Assembly: GCA_038373885.1 (NCBI GenBank)
Contig: JAWZYV010010330.1
Span: 1 to 64,000, forward strand
Length of the DNA stretch: 64,000 nucleotides
Direction of reading: 5' to 3'
Source: Cheiracanthium punctorium
Taxonomy: Eukaryota; Arthropoda; Arachnida; Araneae; Cheiracanthiidae
In this document: positions 33,127-43,215 of the stretch, piece after piece
Numbering within the stretch: position 1 is the stretch's first letter
Layout: the number at the start of each line of letters is the position of its first letter
Translations under genes and position numbers: made by a program
The notes under the pieces: generated by a model
Database searches by the model: none
Seen by the model: the letters and a program-made list of their open reading frames with translations, nothing else
Told to the model about the DNA's origin: nothing

Positions 33127-33877
33127 TTGTACTATACGACATCACTTATTTTTTCAGAGAATAATATTTTGCATTTCGAAATCTGACATATCGATTACTG
33201 TCTCGCTTTACTGTATCGATTATTGTATCGATTACAAACTCGATTATTGCATGTCGATTACTGTCTCGAGAGAGTGCACCGGGTCTACAATTTTAGTCCA
33301 CGCGCCTAACAGAGAGTTTGACAAAAACCGGAAGACATCGAAAAAAATCCTCTTTTGTCAAACTTATGGATGAAATTATCATCTAGAAGAGTGGAAATAT
33401 TGTTTAACCGCATAATTGTGCATGTTTTTTTTTTTTTTATTATGTTCTAAAGCTGGCCTATTTTGTCGCTCGCACTTCGGCAGCATCGTTGCATGCAAAG
33501 CTGCCCTTGAAATAGTGCAACACTCCTAGCGGTCACTTCACGTCGAATTCTTTTTTATTTTAATTCGGGGGTCGGGACCTGGAAGTGACACTTAAGTTCT
33601 TACACCTTTATTTAGATTCACAACGTTGTCGGCGCTAATCCTAATCCCCCCCCCTCCTCTTTTGTGCTTTTTTCAGTGGCGTTCCCGTTTCACGACCTCA
33701 CCTTGCACAATCTGTGCTCTACACGAATGGCGTTCGAAGACACTTATAATGAAAGACTAAAATTCTGTAAGCCACCACACGAGTGTTCGGGACCCCTTTT
33801 ACTCGAGGGGATTTTTTTTTTTTTTAAGAGAGCCTTCTAATTTAAAAAGTGTCATTTTTTGAAAATGTACGTGAAGA
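33127..33877. other. No gene; ATCGATTACTGT reiterations
   Basis: About 33188-33268 repeats TCGATTACTGTCTCG, TCGATTATTG and similar phrases. The rest is unique-looking AT-rich DNA with T-runs. Confidence 0.5.
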
Positions 33878-34440
33878 ATGTTTTTCTTAACGTGGTCTTT
33901 TTACTTTCCGAACATGTACCCTGTCAGGAAAGTAGTGTCATCCTGAAAAAATTCGACTTCGAGATTGGAGTGTAGGGACACGTTTGAAGGTCTTCTCAAT
34001 TCATTCATGCTATTTTTACGAGATATATGTATGTGTGTATGTGAACACTTCCTCAACGGAGCATTCGATGGAGTTCCCATTGGGTCTATAGGTTATAATA
34101 AACCACTGTCACAGGACCGGTATTGATTGGGGTTGTATAGTACTTATAGTTCTTCTACAGGGCTACGAAAAATTTCTTTTTCATGATGGCCTATGGGTGG
34201 GGGGAATTGTTGAAAGTGCGCTCGCGTTTAAACGGTCCATTCTATGGAGTTCCCATTGAAAAAACTAAGAATTTTTGCTGAATGATTCATCGATTCAAAT
34301 TGATTTAAATGCTCGGCCATGATCTTCATCGTAAGTGTTCGGAAAGTCGAGTGGAGTCACTCCAGATTTTTTTAGCTTTAAAAAAGGAAGAATTAAAGCG
34401 TGTTACCCCTTTTGGGGACACCCTGTATCTATATTTTCTG
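33878..34440 (+). repeat. Dispersed repeat K, copy 2
   Basis: Collinear with 48617-49125 and inverted to 11911-12506. Landmarks: CCGAACATGTACCCTGTCAGG, ACCGGTATTGATTGGGGT, GAAAGTGCGCTCGCGTTTAA and GAGTGGAGTCACTCCAG. The right side reaches GGGGACACCCTGTATC, a transposon-like terminus also seen inverted at about 57416. Confidence 0.75.
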
Positions 34441-35035
34441 AAAGGGGGCGGGGGAACTCCAGAGAAGATTACCGGACCGTTCACGCCGGTCCCTTTTCTT
34501 AAAAAGATTAAAATGAAATCAACCTCGAACGCTTCTCGGGTTTAAGGTCGCAGTCGCACAATGACGCATTTCTCAAAAATGCTTTATTTTACTTATTTAT
34601 TTCTTCCTCCCCCCCCCAATCACTCTGAAGGACTTGTCTTTTTTTTTCTAATTTGGGGGGGGGGGAATGCACGAGTCGACATCCCTCCAAAGAAAGAAAA
34701 AAACGGAAAGTGACAATCCAACACAAAAGACACACAAAGTCGCTTGCCGTTTTCATTTCCAGTTTTGCGCTGTTTTAACGTTCCGCTGCATTCGCAACAA
34801 ACCTTCTACAACACTTTCAGGTGGGGGGGGGGGAGATTTCTCTCTCTCTCTCTGCTGCGATATTAAACTGCGAAAAAAAGTATTTCATCCGCTTGGTCGA
34901 CGGAGTATGTTGAAGAACGGAGGAGGGTGGGGGCAGGGGGCGATTTCTTTCGACTGTTCTCTGTTCGGATTTCTTTCTTGCACCCCATCCGAGGCTTTCG
35001 TCACAGGGCGCACTGAAATAAAGTATGTTTTTTCT
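34441..35035. other. No gene recognised
   Basis: Homopolymer runs (C9 at about 34609, G10 at 34657, G11 at 34823), and a (TC)n tract at about 34838-34852. The open frame across 34667-35038 is driven by low complexity. Confidence 0.5.
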
Positions 35036-35039
35036 TGAA

Positions 35040-35467
35040 CCCTTTACCGCGCAGTGTTCCCGCTCTGGGAACACCCAACTCGGACGTTTTGACTCTTGCC
35101 AGTCACGAAGAATAGATTTCTATCAAAAGAGTGGCGGGTGACACAGCTCCACGAGAATCAAAATGGTCGTCAAAATAGGGTCACGATCATTTTTAAACAG
35201 CACTGACATCTGCTGAAGAATGGAAGCATACGAGAACAGCTGGATAGAGGGCCCCATGCTGGAAAAAGGGCAGCCGTTGCCATCGCTCGACTTCACGACC
35301 CGAGGGCGGACGATCGAGCCGCACAGCCAGCTGTCGTCAAAAAAGGGTCTCTCGGTCTGTGGTACGCGAGGGTCGTTTCGATCGCCCGCCTTCTTGCGGG
35401 TCGTTCAGTCGAGCGATGGCCACGGCTACCCTTTTTCAGCTTGGGGAAAGGGTTGCGTCTCAAAGGG
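35040..35467 (+). mobile_element. TTAA foldback element, family L copy 2
   Basis: Begins CCCTTTACCGCGCAGTGTTC and ends GTTGCGTCTCAAAGGG. Flanked by TGAA (degraded) and TTAA at 35468-35471. The interior has partial inverted arms around CAGCCAGCTGTCGTC and CGAGCGATGGCCACGG. Confidence 0.8.
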
Positions 35468-35559
35468 TTAACACTCTCCTAGAGGGTTGGTATTTTGATG
35501 TGTGTGTTTGCCTTGTCCGTCCGTCTGTGTTACAACTCTCGTCAGTACAGTCTCTGAAA

Positions 35560-36030
35560 AATGAGTCCTTATGCACTTATTTTTTCCAACGAACGATTTC
35601 CGTACTCCAGGGAAACGTCATTATTTTTGCGAATTGGAAGAAGAAAAAAATTCGATGAATCTGGAGAATTTCCTTCGATGGACAGGAGAGGTGAAAAAAG
35701 CGCGTATTCGTCCAACAGCGGATATATATTCCACACAGCACAGCTGCCAGAAAAATGTCCGTGAATTGAAGAAATAATTCTCGAGGGTGCGACTTTATAC
35801 ACTCGTTTATTCCTCCTTTTTCAATGGATCATTTCCGTACTCTTTGGAAACGTTCTATTTCCGCGAGTTCTTCCAGAAAAATCGGAAGGTGAAAAAATTC
35901 GTTCATTCTAAAGAAGCTTCTCTGATGAACAGGAGAAAAAAGAAACGGAAATGAACGGAAATATTCCTGCAGCACCGATCGCCGCAAAATGTCCGTGAAT
36001 GGAAGCAATCACTTTTGAGTGTGTTAGTCC
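35560..36030. repeat. Diverged tandem duplication, unit about 235 bp
   Basis: CTTATTTTTTCCAACGAACG...TTTCCGTACTCCAGGGAAACG at 35576 is repeated at about 35805 as TTTATTCCTCC...TTTCCGTACTCTTTGGAAACG. AAAATGTCCGTGAAT(T/G) ends both units (35753, 35986). No coding family was recognised. Confidence 0.65.
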
Positions 36031-36170
36031 GAAGGCTCAGAAATAGATGCACGTTATTTCTGCGTACTGTACCCAGTACTCTAGTAAAAAGGATACCTGT
36101 ATAGCCCATTTATAGAGTTCTACTCCATAAGGATTTTCTATATGGGCCACTCTGGGCAGTCCATCCTTAA

Positions 36171-36639
36171 CCGTTTAACGCGCAGTGTTCCCGCTCTTGG
36201 AACACCTAACTCGGACGTTTGGACGGTTGCCAGTCACGAAGAATCGATTGGATTTCTATCAAAAGAGTGGCGGGTGACATGGCTCCACGAGAATCCTTTA
36301 CTTTTGATTTTGAGCACGTCCTTTCCCGTCAAAAAAAGGTCACGATTCTTTTGAACAGCACCGACATCTGCTGAAAAATAGAAGAATGAGAGAACAGCTG
36401 AATAGGTTGCCCCATGCTGGAAAAAGGGCAGCCGTTGCCATAGCTCGACTGAACGACCCGCAAGAGGGCGGACGACAGCTGGCTGTGGTGCGCACAGCCA
36501 GCTGTCGTCCAAAAAGGGTCTCTCGATCTGTGGCCCGCGATGAACGTTTCGATCGTCCGCCCTCTTGCGGGTCGTTCAGTCGAGCGATGGCCACGGCTGC
36601 CCTTTTTCCGGCATTGGGAAGGGATTGAGCCTCAAAGGG
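36171..36639 (+). mobile_element. TTAA foldback element, family L copy 3
   Basis: TTAA at 36167-36170 and 36640-36643. The left end is CCGTTTAACGCGCAGTGTTC and the right end GATTGAGCCTCAAAGGG. The right half is a hairpin: GACGACAGCTGGCTGTG is followed by CACAGCCAGCTGTCGTC, and further out CGACCCGCAAGAGGGCGGAC pairs with GTCCGCCCTCTTGCGGGTCG. Confidence 0.88.
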
Positions 36640-36744
36640 TTAAAGTATCGTGGAGAGAGGCATTGCGGGGTGTTCCCAAATGAAACAAAATCGATGGTAC
36701 ATCTTACTAAGGACGACAACATGTCATAACAACTGTCCTTCTAC

Positions 36745-36905
36745 GGATGGACGCGAGACGAAATATAGGCGCCTCGCAGAACAACCCAAAAGTTTTGTCT
36801 CGTCTCGCAAATTACCTACATCGTCATGTTAAAAATGTTTGTCTCGTCTCAAAAAAGCTGTCAATCTCTGTCTCGTCTCTGAAAAAGTCATCTCGCGTCC
36901 ATGCG
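36745..36905 (+). mobile_element. Family I MITE, right end interrupted
   Basis: Starts CGGATGGACGCGAGACG and has the usual CGTCTCGC boxes. Its right end TCTCGCGTCCAT is broken by the H element at 36908; CCATCCC reappears at 37189. Confidence 0.8.
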
Positions 36906-36907
36906 TA

Positions 36908-37186
36908 CACGCTTAAACCCAAAGAGCGAAAAAAAAAAAAAAAAAAACCAATCTGTTTCCATGGACACCTACCGGTATTTCCGCGAAAGTGCTCTTTAAG
37001 TAGTCTTTTTTCTGAGAACTCCTCTCCTCGTTTCCTCTTTTTTCCGAGAATTTCTCTCCTCGCTCATTGTTATAGTCCGCTCCGCTCTTGTGATCGAAAA
37101 ACGCTAATAAAGGAGAAGCTCACTTTTGAAAACGGGCCCCAAAATCGCTCCGACGGATCGAATTTCGCTCGTTTGGTTTAAGCGTG
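36908..37186 (-). mobile_element. TA-type MITE, family H copy 2
   Basis: The ends are CACGCTTAAACCCAAAGAG and GTTTGGTTTAAGCGTG. TA is present at the left (36906-36907); CT at the right is a degraded site. Inverted relative to 20854-21102, with an A18 run near the left end. Confidence 0.88.
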
Positions 37187-37506
37187 CTCCATCCCAAAGA
37201 GTGAATCTATCCTTCGTCGTTCTGCAGGAGTACCCCAAACTAATTCCAGTACAGGAGGGTCCGCGGCATTCATCCACTTCAATCAACATCAAGTGTCCAA
37301 CCTTTATAATTGTTTACGACTCCCCAGTTAAAAGATGCAAATGAGTTTTTCTGCAAGGTCTCGCAGAATGACATTCACACTCATATACAGTTTATTGATT
37401 TTTATTTTTCGTCCCATTTAAGTAAAATGCTTCGCCAGATTCGGTGCAAAACTATTGCTTTGTCCGAAATATTTATATTTGTTGCTTTTATTATTATTAT
37501 TATTAG
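37187..37506. other. No gene recognised
   Basis: Unique-looking DNA of moderate GC; no element ends and no domain. Confidence 0.5.
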
Positions 37507-37514
37507 CACAAGCC

Positions 37515-37767
37515 CAGTAGCGGATCCAGAATTTTTTTTGGGTGGGGCTCAATTTTGAAAAAACTTATTTCACCCTAAACAATATGTACTACAGTAAAGC
37601 AAAATTTTAGTCTAAAGTAATGTAAAACTGTTTGGGGGGGGGGGCTAAATCATAAAAAAAGATCATTTTATCTAGTTAAAGTGTATAATAAAGCAGAATG
37701 TTACCCTTGAGCAATCTCTTTTGGGGGTGTGTGAATCCCCCTAGCCCTTCCCCTGGATCCGCTACTG
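37515..37767 (+). mobile_element. hAT-type MITE, family B copy 2 (intact)
   Basis: The ends are CAGTAGCGGATCCAGA and CTGGATCCGCTACTG. A perfect 8-bp TSD CACAAGCC lies at 37507-37514 and 37768-37775. G10 run inside. Reference copy of family B. Confidence 0.95.
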
Positions 37768-37775
37768 CACAAGCC

Positions 37776-38190
37776 TCGATAATGTGTGACTTTTGGGGGG
37801 GGGGGGTTCCGCTTTTCAAATTTCAAAACCGCAGCGGCCTCGTCGCTCAGTTCCGTTCCCGTAAGAACACGGCATGGGAAGCAGCACCGGCTTGGCCAGT
37901 GATGGAGAGGGTGGAAAACCTCTCACGGCTGGGGTACTGTGGAGTGGGACCCCTGTGGGTTCACTTTCCCGTCCGTTCGTGGCTCCCCTATCCTTCCTGT
38001 TCGAACGATACCTCTGGGGGGTGCCGATGCCGGGTGCCAGGTCTCTCCTCTGGAACGGGGTCAAAATGAGAGGACGCCGCCTCGGGGGGCCACGTGGGTC
38101 TGCGTACGAAGCCCTACCATACTGAATGGGCTCTCATCGTGGTCGAGCGTCCAGGTGGCCGCCGACCCCGCCATTAGATGGAAAAAAAAG
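37776..38190. other. GC-rich block, unrecognised
   Basis: GC- and CpG-rich, open in three forward frames (60-123 codons), as expected from composition. It directly adjoins the minus-strand LINE fragment and could be retrotransposon-derived, but I see no motif. Confidence 0.3.
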
Positions 38191-38199
38191 GAAAGATAA

Positions 38200-38251
38200 A
38201 TAAAATAAAGCTGAAATTCTTCCAGATTTTAGTGACACACTCGGCTGGAAG

Positions 38252-38295
<44 letters not shown>

Positions 38296-39120
38296 GATTC
38301 TACCCTATAGAGGAAATGGATCACTGTCAGTGCTCCTATAGACTCCTGTTCGCATCCTTGTGTGGCTGAAAATGGCATCCATGGTTGTTTGGCCCCTAGC
38401 GGTGACCTGTTTTGGACGAGTGCGTATTGGACAATCTAAAGTATCCATTTCAGTTACGAATTCGGATCCTGGATCGGAATGGAATTCTATGTTCCAATCT
38501 CCTACTCAAACAGTCTTACCATCAGAAAAAACACTCAAATTACTGGTGTTAAACGATAAAGTAAATAAAACACATAGGATGATGTTGAAGGTAAGAAGAT
38601 ACGTATGTTTCGACCAAAAGTTGTTCTGGCCTTCGTCAGTCCAAGCCCTTCGTCACAAGGAACACAAGGAGTTCACTGTGTTCCTTGTGACGAAGGGCTT
38701 GGACTGACGAAGGCCAAAACAAGTTTTGGTCGAAACGAACGTATCTTCTTACTTTTAACATCTTATGTGTGTTTTTTACGAAGTTTTTTTATTTACTTTA
38801 GTCTTACCATCCTCCTCCTTCAGTAACGATTCGAATAGAGCGTCTCATGGATCTTCCTAAGACATTCGAGGACTCGCGTACGTCACTGCCAGTCTCCTTG
38901 AATAGACGCTATGACCCTTTAAACACCCTTGATCCGGCTCGTGTAGGCACGGGTCAAGCGTTTCACATTCAGTTTTCCTCTCTAAAAATCCTAACTCCAG
39001 AGGGCTTTCTGTTTTGGAAACCTCTGTCGATCCGTTCGACCCGAGTGAATCCTGGTATTTGAAAATCATCTGAAGGGATCGATACGTTAGCCATATCCAA
39101 TCACTCTGCAGAAAACGGGA
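38200..39120 (-). pseudogene. LINE endonuclease-domain fragment, repeat M copy 2
   Basis: Reverse-orientation homologue of 30060-30850. On the minus strand the endonuclease core reads VGDWNIEFHSDPGSEFVTEM with the following segment TLDCPIRTRPKQVTARGQTT and MDAIFSH. Compared with copy 1, Phe of GDFNI is Trp and IFTN is IFSH. Further upstream (38857-39010) the coding side continues as EPDQGCLKGHSVYSRRLAV. The fragment is split by a 276-bp foldback at 38524-38799. The two M copies form an inverted pair about 7.5 kb apart. Confidence 0.65.
38524..38799. mobile_element. 276-bp foldback insertion in LINE relic
   Basis: Almost entirely palindromic. The core arms pair GCCTTCGTCAGTCCAAGCCC with GGGCTTGGACTGACGAAGGC around a loop of about 10 nt, and outer parts pair GTAAGAAGATACG with CGTATCTTCTTAC. 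AGTCTTACCATC occurs on both sides (38512-38523 and 38800-38811); it is single in M copy 1, so this is a 12-bp duplicated target. Confidence 0.88.
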
Positions 39121-39746
39121 ATCCAACCGAGAAGTGACCACGGCGCGCCGCGTAGACAAAAATCCCGTGCTTGAAAGAAAAAGCACCGGAGTACTCAAAA
39201 GAAAGTACTTCACGGCGCACACAATGCTTTACCCCACTTAAAAATCCATCGAGCATGCTACAGCCGAAATGGCTACAAAGTTTCAAAAACTTGCAAAAAC
39301 TATCTTTTCATAAAGAATTCATATAGACTCGCACACACAAACACTGGAAATCACGACATGTCCTGAGTCACGTCAGGTCTCGATTCAGTTCGCGGTCTTC
39401 TTTTTATTTCTTTTTCAAAAATAAATTCTGCTCAAAAGCGGGCTGAAACGAAAGCCTCACGTGACGAGTGGGGCGACACGCGGCTCGTGAAAAGTGCAGA
39501 ATTTAAAAAAGAGAAAGAAAGATAAGCTTGTCTTCAGAGGCAATAGAGGGCGCAGAATGAAAAAAGAGTTAGGACACAGGCACATCGATCGGTGGAGAAT
39601 AGACGCGTTGAAAAGTATTGAGCTGTGGACGACGGCGTGTAAGGATTTTTTGCAATGTTTGTATACGTTAGATCTGTTTTAAATGTGTGATAATGGCACG
39701 GTACTAAGGACTAGATACAGTGTTCACATTCACAGTCGACTCCCGA
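39121..39746. other. No gene recognised
   Basis: Unique-looking. ACGGCGCGCCGCGT at 39140 is a short palindrome. No domain was seen in the small open frames. Confidence 0.5.
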
Positions 39747-39837
39747 CAGTGGCGTGGCCACGGGGGTTTAGAACCCCCCATGAGGAATTTTTGTCGTATA
39801 ACAAAGTGCCTTTTCCTCACTGTCTAATCACACACAC

Positions 39838-39871
<34 letters not shown>

Positions 39872-40073
39872 TAACCCCCCTCCCCTTGTCAAACATTTTT
39901 TAAAAATAAAATGTCCATAAATTTTCAATTTTTAGCTTAAATATTACGCATTTTAACACAAAGTTATAGACATAAGACACACCCTCTTTGAAGGAAATCC
40001 GCATGCGCCACTGATTACGTGAATACGTGTCCTATCCCCCTACCTACATGAAAAATGTCTCGCTACGCCACTG
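39747..40073 (-). mobile_element. Family A MITE with a second element inserted, and (AT)n
   Basis: The ends are CAGTGGCGTGGCCACGG and CTCGCTACGCCACTG. Flanks ACTCCCGA and ATTTCCGA match at 6 of 8 positions. The A interior is split by a (TA)n tract (about 39838-39869) and by a segment ending GCATGCGCCACTG at 40013 that matches 60126-60225 (family A2). Confidence 0.7.
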
Positions 40074-40149
40074 ATTTCCGATCCTCCGAGTCAGGGGCGG
40101 TCACAGGATTTTTGGCTGGGGGGGGGGTCCAACTTTTATTATAGGGATT

Positions 40150-40372
40150 CTATAATAGGATATAGAAATAGATCGTAATCAATTATTTTTTATGAGTAAG
40201 GCATTTTAATTTTTATCTTCCACTTAAGATAGTTTCCAAAATTGGTATCCCTCCCCAGAAATTTTAAATAGTTTTACTTTGTAAAAATAAAACGGTGATG
40301 ACGTCCTTTTAGAAGACAGGGTAATGACGTTCAAACTTCTGTTCTCAGGCCTTCTCTATCGAGGAGGTCTTG
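40150..40372 (-). mobile_element. MITE S copy 3, partial
   Basis: Right part of an S element: CAGAAATTTTAAATAGTTTT, AAATAAAACGGTGATGACGT, CAGGCCTTCTCTATCGAGG and GAGGTCTTG align with 18044-18330. The other end merges with a CAGGGGCGG-type MITE scrap at 40092. Confidence 0.6.
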
Positions 40373-40596
40373 ACTGTGGTCTGTTGATAAGCCTACAGGA
40401 GCTATACTAAACACCCAAGAAAAAACGATCATCGAGATCGTTCCGTAAAACGGGTCGCTCTTCGACCGCTTTTGCACTTATGAATGAATGTTGTTGGAAA
40501 AGTTCGGGTTGGGTGTGTGTGCTCGCGGGGGGTCGAGGGTAGAGTAAGCTCTCTCCGTCTTAAAAAACTAACAGAAGTCGTACGTTCTTCCCTTAA

Positions 40597-41654
40597 GGCG
40601 TCTTCTCACTTTGAAATTTAAAAAATATCGAATTTTTTTTCTTTTTAATTTTGAAAGTACATATCATCAAAAATGTTGTATCAAAATTTCATAAAGATCG
40701 GAGGACCCAAAATAACAAGGAGTGTTTCAACAGCTGTGTCTGGGCAATGACACCGAAACACGTTTTTACGGGAAGAAAAACCGTGGAAATGGCTTGTCAA
40801 ACAGCAGCATGCATTTATAACGAAGGGCTACAACCTGTTTTAAAAATTTTGGAGGTGATGGATGTCAAACTTGGCCCTATCGCCGCTCCATACGCCGAGA
40901 AACGCGACAGTGATCGCGTACGCGTAGGGAACCGCCGCAGCTCTAACGCTTCAAAAGAGACTAGGTCGAGACGAAGGGAAGCTATTTTGGACGAGCACAA
41001 CTTCTACGAAGAATCGGAAGGTCCATTGTAGGGAGCTGATGAACCCGAGGTAAGGTTTTTTCATGATTTTTCTGCAAACAAAACTTTAAACGCGTTTATC
41101 TCAAAACAAGGTTTTTCAGTGCCTTGTGGACGAAATTTCGGAAACGATCCGGCCGATTGTCATGAAATTTGAATGACCTATTCTTCATAGTTATGGCTAG
41201 AGCGCCTATCATCCGATTTTTGAAATTTTGATTGGAAGTACTTTTTTTTTTTTACAAAAAACTGCAAAAAAACGCGGTTTTTTTTTTTTTTTTTTTTTTT
41301 TACTTTTTCGAAAAACGTGCGCCATTTTGTTATTTTCGCGAATATCAAACATCGGATGATAGGCGCTCTAGCCACTGACATACTGAATCTAAAACTGTTT
41401 TATTTTTTTGTTTCAGATGACCTGTCTCGGAGATACCATCCACAAGCCACGAACATTCCATTTCTACACGGGTTTTTCGATGCTACTGTTTTATTATAAT
41501 AATTGTTCAAAAAAATAAAAAAAAAATTTTTCTTGTACTTGAAAGATGTGTTTATTATATAGGATCCATTTTATCCCATAATTGTTTGCAAAAATCCTCG
41601 AAAAAAAATCGCGAAAATAGCCTATCTTCGAGGTGCCTAAAGTGAGAAGACGCC
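40597..41654 (+). mobile_element. 1.06-kb TTAA element with transposase remnant (Kolobok-like)
   Basis: Perfect 16-bp TIR GGCGTCTTCTCACTTT at 40597-40612 and inverted at 41639-41654, with TTAA on both sides (40593-40596 and 41655-41658). The left third encodes the C-terminus of a Mutator-like-domain transposase. The right part has an internal inverted repeat (GGCTAGAGCGCCTATCATCC at 41194, inverted ending 41372) and T22 at 41279. The N-terminal and catalytic parts were lost by internal deletion. Confidence 0.9.
40651..41031 (+). pseudogene. C-terminal part of a Mutator-like/Kolobok transposase
   Basis: An open frame of about 126 codons reads KDRRTQNNKECFNSCVW, then KHVFTGRKTVEMACQTAAC and IYNEG, then a basic segment (NRRSSNASKETRSRRRE) and the tail FYEESEGPL. 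From memory of the family, invertebrate proteins with the Mutator-like transposase domain carry a TQNxNExFNxxxW signature, then a helix with YN(D/E)G, and end in a basic run and an EG..YGAG-type tail. The stop TAG at 41029 stands where a Tyr would be expected (next codons encode GADEPE). CCCGAG/GTAAGG at 41050 and TTTTGTTTCAG ending at 41416 could be splice sites. No ATG start: the frame begins 40 bp inside the TIR, so this is a deletion product. Confidence 0.72.
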
Positions 41655-41658
41655 TTAA

Positions 41659-42221
41659 AAAAGAAAAAAAGAGAGAATTCCATTCTTTGATAAATGCTCG
41701 AGAAAAGAGTCAAGCGTTATTTTTCTTTCTGTAAAAGGGCAAAGGCACGCCGCCCTCTGAAAAACTTTAAACGGGAACACATACGGGGGTGGGGGGCGAT
41801 CCATGAATTTTTTCCCGGATTCCCTTTTTCTGAAAACTGTTTTATGTTTGTAAATTTTCGTCTTGCATAAAATGCGTAAATTGTACAAAATACTTTACAA
41901 AACAAATTAAAATATAAGGCAAAAGGCCCATGAAGGGGCCGTTTTAATCGAGGGCCACTTTGCGAAGGGACCGTAAAATGGACCCTGGAAGCGTGACTGA
42001 GCATTGGGAGGGGGGGGGGGTACCTATTGCAATCAAGAACAGAAAAGGGAATTTTTTTTATGTACATTCGAAAACAAATGTTATCCATTAAAAGACTTTA
42101 AGACACAGTTCGTGGGCAGAGAAATCCCTCTCCCGACGCTACACGCCCGTGTACGAGAACACTGGCTGTGCGAGACGACACTTTCTCGTCTCGCAGTGGC
42201 ACCCATCTCCTGTGTGAACGC
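41659..42221. other. No gene; scraps of repeats
   Basis: About 41780-41960 resembles 1690-1960. CGAGACGACACTTTCTCGTC at 42170 is a family I scrap. G10 run at about 42008. The open frame from 42004 runs into MITE S and is not credible. Confidence 0.5.
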
Positions 42222-42228
42222 TTTCTTC

Positions 42229-42714
42229 CAACACCTCCTACCTCTAGAAAACCTGACCACTGTCACTTGGACGTCATCCCATTTTTACTTTCACAAAGTC
42301 AAACTATTTAAAATGTCGAGTGAATGCTACCAATGTTAGAAAATATCTTAAATAAACAATTAAAATTAAAATACCTTTCTCCTACAAAATGATTCATCCC
42401 TATCTATTTCCTTATCCTATTATGTCATGAGTCATGCTTCAAAACTGCCATGGGTCCTAAAATTATATTTTTTTATCTCGAACTCTTAAAATAGTGTTAT
42501 TCACGAATCCATTCACCAGAAACTTTTTTATACTTTAATTGTGTGAAAATAAAACTTTTAAAGGTAAGTCTCACGATGACGTCCAAACTGGGTGACGTAG
42601 GAGTCGTTAGGCTTTCCCTACCAGCAATTTTGCTCGGGCCATCATCGGCTGGCTACGTGGCCGGTGGTAATCGGAGCAAAATTGCTAGTAGGGTTCTTTA
42701 TCCGGGAGGTGTTG
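42229..42714. mobile_element. MITE S copy 2 (complete), carrying hairpin J
   Basis: The ends are CAACACCTCCTACC and, inverted, CAACACCTCCCGG. TTTCTTC lies at 42222-42228 and 42715-42721, a 7-bp duplication. Subterminal GACGTCATC/GATGACGTC boxes pair. The right arm is split by J at 42616; copy 1 (18061) shows the uninterrupted GATAAGGAAAGCC. Confidence 0.85.
42616..42693. mobile_element. 78-bp mobile hairpin, family J copy 2
   Basis: Arms CCCTACCAGCAATTTTGCTC and GAGCAAAATTGCTAGTAGGG differ at one position. Inverted relative to copy 1. It is inserted in the right arm of MITE S, with the empty site visible in S copy 1. A 2-bp TT (AA) duplication explains both flanks. Confidence 0.9.
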
Positions 42715-42767
42715 TTTCTTCCCCCCACGTCTCTTACTGCATCTTTGCCAGAATTCGTAGTCATTAA

Positions 42768-43053
42768 GGCCCTTGCCAATATCCAGAGACATGTCGCGGG
42801 ACGCTAGCAGTAGGGTGCCAATAGCGGAACCCATTCTTCAAGAGTGTCACCATTTCCTTTCAAAAGGTGGTGATACTCCGGTATTAAACCAACAAAAGAT
42901 AATTGGGGACCGTGAATAATATTGCGGTTTCGCACATCCCCCATCTATTGTTCGGTAGAGGACATCCCAAGTGTCGCAGCTTCTTAACCATGTCGAATTT
43001 CCCCGTTCAAATACATTGTAGCCGCGACATGTCTCTGGATATTTGCAAGGGCC
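42768..43053. mobile_element. 286-bp TTAA MITE with 32-bp TIR, family CC
   Basis: GGCCCTTGC(C/A)AATATCC, continuing AGAGACATGTCGCGG, at both ends with one mismatch; TTAA at 42764-42767 and 43054-43057. The interior is not repeated in the window. Confidence 0.93.
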
Positions 43054-43165
43054 TTAAAGCGGTCTGGGTCAGTCATAGATAAACAGTCTCAGACGGCTAG
43101 ACGGGGGTAGGAAGCCATTAAGGCCGACTTCCGTTCAAATGAGATTTTCAGAGAAATAGAAAAAG

Positions 43166-43215
43166 TAGGGATGGACGCGAGACGAAAAATTGGCGTCTCG
43201 CGTCTCGAAACAGAC
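43166..43215 (+). repeat. Family I MITE, left end only
   Basis: TAGGGATGGACGCGAGACG and one CGTCTCGCGTCTCG box, then a C10 run and loss of similarity. Confidence 0.75.

Noticed and set aside
37698..38199. Overlapping plus-strand frames of 83-123 codons next to the LINE relic
   Set aside because: Three frames are open together in GC-rich DNA and no retrotransposon ORF1 motif (zinc knuckle, RRM) is visible. Left as an unrecognised block.
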